A stretch of DNA of 8,281 bases from positions 1 to 8,281 of the forward strand of contig JAFNAU010000084.1 of the NCBI GenBank assembly GCA_017860335.1. Direction: 5' to 3'. Below the pieces are notes generated by a model that worked only from the letters and a program-made list of their open reading frames with translations, made no database searches and was not told the DNA's origin. Shown here one piece after another: positions 6,672 to 8,281 of this stretch (positions are counted from its first letter, which is position 1; every line of letters starts with the position of its first letter). This DNA is from Bacteroidota bacterium. Its GTDB lineage: Bacteria; Bacteroidota; Bacteroidia; Bacteroidales; Paludibacteraceae. Both the position numbers and the translations under genes were made by a program.

Positions 6672-7352
6672 ATGATTTACTCGTATGTGCTTTTTGGATT
6701 GGTAGCTTTAGTCAGCTGGATAGTACAGGCCAATTTTCAATCCAAGTTTAAGAAATATTCCAGAATTCCACTTCCTTCAGGAATGACAGGTCGGGATGTG
6801 GCTGTGAAAATGCTGCGCGATCACGGTATTACCGATGTTCAGGTGATTTCCATCGCCGGACAGCTTACTGATCATTATAATCCAGCCAACAAAACAGTAA
6901 ACCTTAGTGAAGCGGTTTATGCTTCCGATAGTGTGGCTGCTGCAGCTGTTGCAGCTCATGAATGCGGACATGCTGTTCAGCATGCAACGGCGTATGCTCC
7001 GCTAACCATGCGTTCCAAACTGGTTCCGGTTGTCAGTTTTACATCTAGTTGGGTTCAATGGATTTTACTGGGCGGAATTTTATTGCTGCAGGTCTTTCCT
7101 GGTTTGTTGTTTTTTGGTATAATACTTTTTGGTCTCACCACTTTATTCAGCATCATAACCCTTCCGGTGGAAATTAACGCCAGTCAACGCGCTGTAGCGT
7201 GGCTGAGTAATGCCGGGATAACCAATTACGAAACCCGCGACGCTGCTACCGGTGCTCTCAAATCGGCTGCATATACCTATGTCGTAGCTGCTCTGGGTTC
7301 CATGGCAACTCTGTTCTATTACATCATGATTTTCATGGGTCGCAGAGACTGA
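6672..7352 (+). CDS. Membrane zinc metallopeptidase, YugP-like
   Basis: A 226-residue integral membrane peptidase of the neutral zinc metallopeptidase (YugP, DUF2227-like annotation in databases) group. An N-terminal membrane segment (about 3-20) leads into a soluble part with the zinc motif HECGH (96-100), where His96 and His100 bind zinc and Glu97 is catalytic. Two hydrophobic segments follow (about 124-142 and 145-165), then LPVEINAS with Glu167 as likely third ligand, and a final membrane segment (about 201-222). Substrate is unknown; a role in envelope quality control is a guess. I chose ATG 6672 because an in-frame GTG at 6624 adds 16 residues that overlap the putative promoter, and the shorter form starts directly with the membrane segment. 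It is a single-gene unit between two terminators. Confidence 0.85.
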   Translation: MIYSYVLFGLVALVSWIVQANFQSKFKKYSRIPLPSGMTGRDVAVKMLRDHGITDVQVISIAGQLTDHYNPANKTVNLSEAVYASDSVAAAAVAAHECGHAVQHATAYAPLTMRSKLVPVVSFTSSWVQWILLGGILLLQVFPGLLFFGIILFGLTTLFSIITLPVEINASQRAVAWLSNAGITNYETRDAATGALKSAAYTYVVAALGSMATLFYYIMIFMGRRD

Positions 7353-7398
7353 TCAGATGCTTAAAAACCAAAAATAGAGGAGAAACTAACCGTGTTTT

Positions 7399-7426
7399 TA
7401 TCCCGGACTTTTTTCAGTTCGGGATA
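7399..7426 (+). terminator. Hairpin after the zinc peptidase, probable terminator
   Basis: TATCCCGGAC (7399-7408) pairs with GTTCGGGATA (7417-7426), ten pairs with one G-U, around an eight-base T-rich loop. Only a broken T run follows. It sits 47 bases after the peptidase stop and overlaps the tRNA-Arg promoter region. Confidence 0.6.
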
Positions 7427-7433
7427 ATTTATT

Positions 7434-7441
7434 TATCTTTG
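7434..7441 (+). promoter_or_regulatory. Promoter -7 box of tRNA-Arg
   Basis: TATCTTTG matches TAnnTTTG 17 bases before the tRNA, and the following CACT is identical to the tRNA-His promoter. Twenty bases upstream only TTT (7411-7413) is found in the place of TTG, inside the loop of the preceding hairpin. Confidence 0.65.
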
Positions 7442-7458
7442 CACTGTTATTTAACAAA

Positions 7459-7532
7459 GGCTCCGTAGTTCAGCTGTATAGAACGTCAGATTCCGGTTCT
7501 GAAGGTCTTGGGTTAGAATCCCAACGGAGTCA
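7459..7532 (+). tRNA. tRNA-Arg, anticodon CCG
   Basis: A full cloverleaf. Acceptor GGCTCCG/CGGAGTC has one G-U, the D stem is GTTC/GAAC, and the anticodon stem TCAGA/TCTGA encloses TTCCGGT with anticodon CCG. The T stem is TTGGG/CCCAA; the discriminator is A73 and CCA is not encoded. The T loop reads TTAGAAT, so position 56 is A instead of C. The D loop AGCTGTATA has T at position 19 instead of G. The two bases that normally form the G19-C56 tertiary pair have both changed to a pair that can still form. Stems are perfect and the gene has its own promoter and terminator. Confidence 0.95.
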
Positions 7533-7535
7533 CTG

Positions 7536-7576
7536 AAACAAGAGCAACAAATCTCATAGGTTTGTTGCTCTTGTTT
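7536..7576 (+). terminator. Strong terminator after tRNA-Arg
   Basis: A perfect 16-bp stem: AAACAAGAGCAACAAA (7536-7551) with its exact complement at 7561-7576, separated by nine bases. The 3' arm ends in TTT with more T nearby, and the A-rich 5' arm would let it act on the opposite strand too. It starts 4 bases after the tRNA. Confidence 0.85.
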
Positions 7577-7689
7577 GTATAAATGCTTACATCTGTCAAC
7601 TGTCTTGTTTGCTTGGTCGACCATTAAGAACTCAGTAAGTAATAGGAAATCAATGATATATTATGTAAAATAGCTGCGTGTTTCTGCAA
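7577..7689. other. Gene-free stretch before the insertion-sequence relic
   Basis: I see no gene here. The only structured element is the perfect 10-base palindrome TGGTCGACCA at 7614-7623, which has no obvious role. Confidence 0.5.
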
Positions 7690-7728
7690 ATTTTAGTATG
7701 TTTGAGTCATAAATCTTGCAGATAAATA

Positions 7729-8017
7729 ATGCAATCAAAGAAGAAAAATACCAACCAGAGAAGTTTTTTAGGTTTAGAGGATATGTTAAACCAAAAACAT
7801 CCAATGTACATTTTAGCCAATAAAGTGAATTGGCAATTGTTTGAAGAAGAGCCGCCATAGGACTCATAAATGGTCATTTAAAAACAGATGACTGTTAAAA
7901 TCGTAATTTCTACAAAGGAATTACAGGCGATAATATTAATGTGATGCTCCAGCAGCTGCTTTTAACTTCAAATGGATAATGAATAAATGGAAATCATCTT
8001 TTTGGCTCGAATTTTAA
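7729..8017 (+). pseudogene. Transposase remnant, N- and C-terminal pieces only
   Basis: The ATG at 7729 starts 43 residues (SFLGLEDMLNQKHPMYILAN then KVNWQLFEEE) that look like the N terminus of IS5-family DDE transposases of Bacteroidota. The frame ends at TAG 7858-7860. Directly after, in another frame, comes the family's C terminus: NGHLKTDD (from 7869), NRNFYKGITGDNINVML, then, after one more single-base shift near 7950, AAAFNFKWIMNKWKSSF to TAA 8015-8017. A stop (TAA 7896-7898) interrupts the C-terminal piece. The central part, which would hold most of the catalytic DDE domain, is gone, with the junction at about 7848-7866. So there are three lesions: a large internal deletion, a nonsense codon and a frameshift. 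Family recognition is from memory of conserved ends. Confidence 0.8.
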
Positions 8018-8023
8018 ATACAA

Positions 8024-8065
8024 ATTGTTGATTTGATAAACTCAATATTTTGCCAAATCAACAAT
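8024..8065. repeat. 12-bp inverted repeat at the right end of the relic
   Basis: ATTGTTGATTTG (8024-8035) and CAAATCAACAAT (8054-8065) are exact complements around an 18-base spacer. No T run follows on the plus strand; on the minus strand a T-rich stretch follows, so it might act as a terminator protecting the element from outside transcription. Confidence 0.6.
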
Positions 8066-8199
8066 GAGATAATACTAAAATGAGCTTTTATAGACTCGAC
8101 GAAGTAAAATATGGAAATCCCGGGAATATTTACAGAACAGTCTCACTTCGCAAAATTACGGGACTGAGTTTCTTTCCTGTAACCATTTTTGCACAGTTT

Positions 8200-8232
8200 T
8201 TGAAGGGGTTCACTTATTTTTTCCTAATTTTG
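8200..8232 (+). promoter_or_regulatory. Promoter of the gene at the right edge
   Basis: TTG (8200-8202) and TAATTTTG (8225-8232), a match to TAnnTTTG, are separated by 22 bases, slightly longer than usual. The -7 box ends 30 bases before the ATG at 8263. Confidence 0.6.
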
Positions 8233-8262
8233 TAGAATTAATTACCGTAAACCTCTTTATTA

Positions 8263-8281
8263 TGGCTGCTAATCGTAAACG
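8263..8281 (+). CDS. Start of an unidentified gene, cut by the right edge
   Basis: An ATG followed by codons for MAANRK and a basic continuation, 30 bases after a plausible promoter. Six full codons are too few to recognise a product. The promoter and the spacing are the only support for the start. Confidence 0.5.

Larger units (their letters stand above)
7690..8081 (+). mobile_element. Internally deleted insertion sequence of IS5 type (MITE-like relic)
   Basis: About 390 bases carry the beginning and end of one transposase gene (7729-8017) with the middle missing. The outer boundaries are tentative: they are set by the inverted repeat ATTTTAGTAT (7690-7699) and ATACTAAAAT (8072-8081), the longest match I found between the two flanks. 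I see no clear target-site duplication. The element lies downstream of tRNA-Arg but does not use the tRNA end as an attachment site. It cannot move by itself, though a full-length relative could mobilise it if the ends are intact. Confidence 0.6.

Noticed and set aside
7614..7623. Palindrome TGGTCGACCA as an operator
   Set aside because: A single isolated 10-base palindrome far from any promoter or start codon; chance or restriction-type symmetry is enough to explain it.
7510..7700. tRNA-Arg 3' end as an integration attachment site
   Set aside because: I found no downstream direct repeat of the tRNA 3' end and no integrase; the relic has its own ends.
7661..7867. 68-residue minus-strand reading frame
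   Set aside because: It is the antisense of the transposase N-terminal fragment, which is the recognisable coding strand.
8138..8166. Weak hairpin CAGTCTC/GGGACTG as a terminator
   Set aside because: Only seven pairs with a long loop and no proper T run.
8080..8235. 51-residue plus-strand reading frame (MSFYRLDEVKYG...)
   Set aside because: Its start lies in the proposed end of the IS relic and its end overlaps the next gene's promoter; I see no domain or RBS. It remains possible but unsupported.

Overview
This window is ordinary chromosome from a member of the Bacteroidota, most likely a Bacteroidales-type organism. The evidence is the gene content (lysC beside lysA, a Fur-family gene directly before purA), genes with little or no Shine-Dalgarno sequence, and repeated promoters matching the Bacteroidota pattern TTG-N20-TAnnTTTG. 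Most of the window is housekeeping. I do not see a new multi-gene system; the interesting material is in decayed genes, tRNA structure and small regulatory sites.

Left part, minus strand (1-3432). A promoter at 3425-3432 drives lysC (aspartokinase, ATG at 3388), followed by lysA (diaminopimelate decarboxylase, ATG at 2010). These are the first and last steps of lysine/diaminopimelate synthesis. A canonical hairpin-plus-T-run terminator lies in the short gap between them, so lysA is probably attenuated or separately transcribed. Downstream of lysA is a family 2 glycosyltransferase that looks broken. Its membrane-anchored N terminus is out of frame with the rest, and the segments that should carry the first nucleotide-binding strand and the DxD motif are absent. 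It runs off the left edge.

Middle (3433-5111). About 270 bases without a gene precede a minus-strand tRNA-His with a strong promoter and a perfect-looking terminator. Divergent from it is a HEAT-like protein of the DNA alkylation repair (AlkD-like) family, then a Fur-family metalloregulator with its own promoter.

Right part, plus strand (5112-8281). purA (adenylosuccinate synthetase) follows the Fur gene and ends in a clear terminator. A membrane zinc metallopeptidase (YugP-like) follows; its leader carries a palindrome and a sigma54-like -24/-12 element. Next come tRNA-Arg(CCG) with a 16-bp terminator, then the relic of an IS5-type insertion sequence that keeps both transposase ends but has lost the middle. 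Finally there is a promoter and the first codons of an unidentified gene.

What stands out: tRNA-Arg has U19 and A56 in place of the near-universal G19 and C56, which looks compensatory. tRNA-His has two adjacent acceptor-stem mismatches. Two unrelated coding regions (glycosyltransferase and transposase) show internal deletions that keep both ends.
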